Assembly (NCBI RefSeq): GCF_032854445.1 | Contig: NC_088305.1 | Location: forward strand, 20,385,717-20,449,716 | DNA length: 64,000 bases | Origin: Liolophura sinensis | Lineage: Eukaryota; Mollusca; Polyplacophora; Chitonida; Chitonidae | Direction of reading: 5' to 3' | Shown here: piece after piece, positions 61,939 to 64,000 of the stretch | How the letters are laid out: every line of letters begins with the position of its first letter | Position numbering within the stretch: the first letter of the stretch is position 1 | The notes under the pieces: model-generated | What the model was told of the DNA's origin: nothing | What the model saw: only the letters and a program-made list of their open reading frames with translations | The model's database searches: none | Position numbers and translations under genes: made by a program

Positions 61939-63754
61939 GAGACTGGCAGAGATGGCCATGTAGTTATCGGCTCTGATGGATTTACTAGCAATCGGAAGAG
62001 GGGACATCTGGCAGAGGTGAGCATTTCGGTCAACTATAAGTACGAACAGACACATTTTATTCGCCCCAAGATCGATGTGTGACAGACAGCACGTAAAGCA
62101 GGTACGGTTATATGCCAGGTGGCATTATTGGCATCAGGGCCATTATCCTACAGGATGACGAAACAGCATGTCAGAGCTGCATTTTTTCATGCCTCTATAA
62201 TGGGCCTCTCACCAATAGACCCGTAAAAATAAATAAATAAATAAATAAATGTAGTCTCACAAACAGTTTCCAGTCTTTCCACTTTTTTTCTCACATTTAC
62301 GTGAAAACAATTCATATCTTACTGTACAGCATGTATAGATGTACATCAACAGTGCCAATTAGTGCTTAATTTCATATACAGACATACAATAATTGTATAC
62401 TCCTCCAAAACAATCAACAACAAACTAATACATACACTGCTTGGAAAATTTCTGCAAAAGTGCTGACATAAACTTCAACAAATACAAATTAAACCAACTT
62501 GGTCTTAAATTTTTAGTGAATTTTACAAAAATAAATCTAGCACTAAGGACAGTATAATGACATTCAGACTATTTCATCGTGATCTTCATCTGGGGTGAGC
62601 ATGTTTTTACAGATCTTTGACAGATTTTGTGTTGGTCTTCACAAACTTGTACATGAAACAGTTATAACACACACAACCAAACTCTGATCTTACTGAATGA
62701 AAGAAACTTCACAATATCTCGTTTTCAATATCACTGACGCACATTAAAGAAACTCGAAAGACTTGGAAACAAAAGTTTCACTAAGAATGGCCTTGTCCCA
62801 GAAGCTATCCAATTTTAGATTTTCAAAACCATCTGCTACCGAATAAACACTGACACAAATCAGTACGAAGTTTTACCATGGAAACCAGTAGAAATGTAAA
62901 CACTTGTCCTTCCTAAAGCCTGGCAGGCCTCTCCATTTTGTCAATGGGCCTGAGCCCCAGCAGTAGATCTGGCTGCTGCCTGTATGTCCCTGGCAACTGG
63001 GTGCCATGCTGAACAAGCAACCAAGAACAGATTACCAACAACACATTAACACTGGACAAGTTGAACTTCTGAACCTTCCATCTTGCTACTCATGCTATAG
63101 CTGCAGCAAAACAAAGAAGTCTTAACTGGCAGCTTCTAGGACAAGAGTCTGTGACACATCCCGTTCAAAGGCAGCTCAATACTGAACCATGTTTTGTCTG
63201 TAAATAAATCTCTTCTGCTTTTATGTTTCAGAATTAAGGAAGGCCCTGCATCTCCCTCTATACTTTTACCACACCCCCCCCCTCTCTTAACAACACAGAT
63301 GCACACAGGCATCACAACCCACCCCTCTTCCTGACTATTAAAGCAAACAGCCTAAGATTAATCTGCTAAGCTCATCCTTTAAGCTGATAACTCTTGAAAC
63401 AGAGTCCTTGAAACAGAACTAATAAGATTCACTATACCTGGATTACACATTCTAATTTTTGGCACATCATCCACTACACCTCTTCAATTATCAGGGAAAA
63501 ATTGCCACTTAATGGTTGATTTCCAGAAAATTTGCCAGCTTATTCTATTTGACCATTTGCATACTTAAACATCATTCTACTAACTGCTTTAAATGAAGTA
63601 AAAAAACATTAACGCATTCATTGTTTAGCTTTTTCTCACTTAAACCTGAAGACTTTATCCACATGTACATGGTCTGACAAAATGATTTGTACACATACTT
63701 GATTGATGTTACACTTTCCTATATTTTAGGATAAAAAAGATTTCCTTCAGTCCA

Positions 63755-63882
63755 ATTTACATTCATATTACATAATGATATGATAATGCAAAACACAACT
63801 TACATTCATGTTACATAATGATATGATAATGCACAAGACAATTTACCTTCATATTACATGATATGATAATGCACTAGACAAA
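63755..63882. repeat. 42-bp triplication
   Basis: Three copies containing acattcatattacataatga and tatgataatgcac. Confidence 0.9.
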
Positions 63883-64000
63883 TATGTCAACTTTTACATC
63901 ATACAGGACGTTAAAAACAAAGATGAATAAATTATACAAAGAATGAATGAATGAACACCCTAACCATTAGGCCACCGAAGCAGTTCAATAAAATTATAGA

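Larger units (their letters stand above)
50758..64000 (-). other. Upstream intron (partial)
   Basis: Contains six SINE pieces, two family C copies, a family A copy, A-rich repeats, a hairpin and the 59 kb unique block. No convincing upstream PKD exon; the one expected should end in phase 1. Confidence 0.55.

Noticed and set aside
62190-62256. AAAT-repeat near 62.2 kb as another SINE tail.
   Set aside because: Only ggcctctcacc and an AAAT run are shared; the diagnostic conserved 3' block is absent.

Overview
This is non-coding-rich, AT-rich animal genomic DNA. It has very long introns, GT-AG splice junctions, tRNA-derived SINEs with an AAATAAAT-type tail, many minisatellites, and a strong excess of the motif ACATGTA. 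The SINE body, the ACATGTA richness and the type of gene suggest a marine lophotrochozoan such as a mollusc or brachiopod. That placement is inference; no barcode gene is present.

One gene can be supported, on the minus strand. Six coding exons (50757-50432, 30693-30607, 23185-21916, 16108-15950, 11952-11852, 2935-2853, in transcription order) have compatible phases. Joined, they encode about 675 residues of tandem PKD (polycystic kidney disease) immunoglobulin-like repeats, rich in N-glycosylation sequons. This is the ectodomain style of polycystin-1, PKD1-like or PKDREJ receptors. The gene is open at both ends: no start codon, signal peptide, GAIN/GPS, PLAT or transmembrane part lies in the window. 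The last PKD repeat lacks its central strands, so an exon between 2936 and 11851 has probably been missed.

Layout in transcription order. 64000-50758 is upstream intron with SINEs, AT-rich repeats and a GC-richer unique block near 59.2-59.8 kb. 50431-30694 is a roughly 19.7 kb intron with a 43-bp minisatellite, a 75-bp triplication, a foldback element, several SINEs and several unique GC-richer blocks. 30606-23186 begins with an unusual array of tandem copies of the end of the preceding exon plus its 5' splice site. 21915-16109, 15949-11953 and 11851-2936 are further introns with SINEs and satellites, including a degenerate array of about 1 kb at 7.9-8.9 kb. 2852-1 is downstream intron.

The most notable structure is 29851-30606. 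Eight extra copies of the donor splice site sit immediately downstream of the authentic donor of the 87-bp PKD exon; six carry about 37 nt of exon tail and two are shortened. I saw no rRNA, genuine tRNA gene, CRISPR array, bacterial operon, or transposon-encoded protein.
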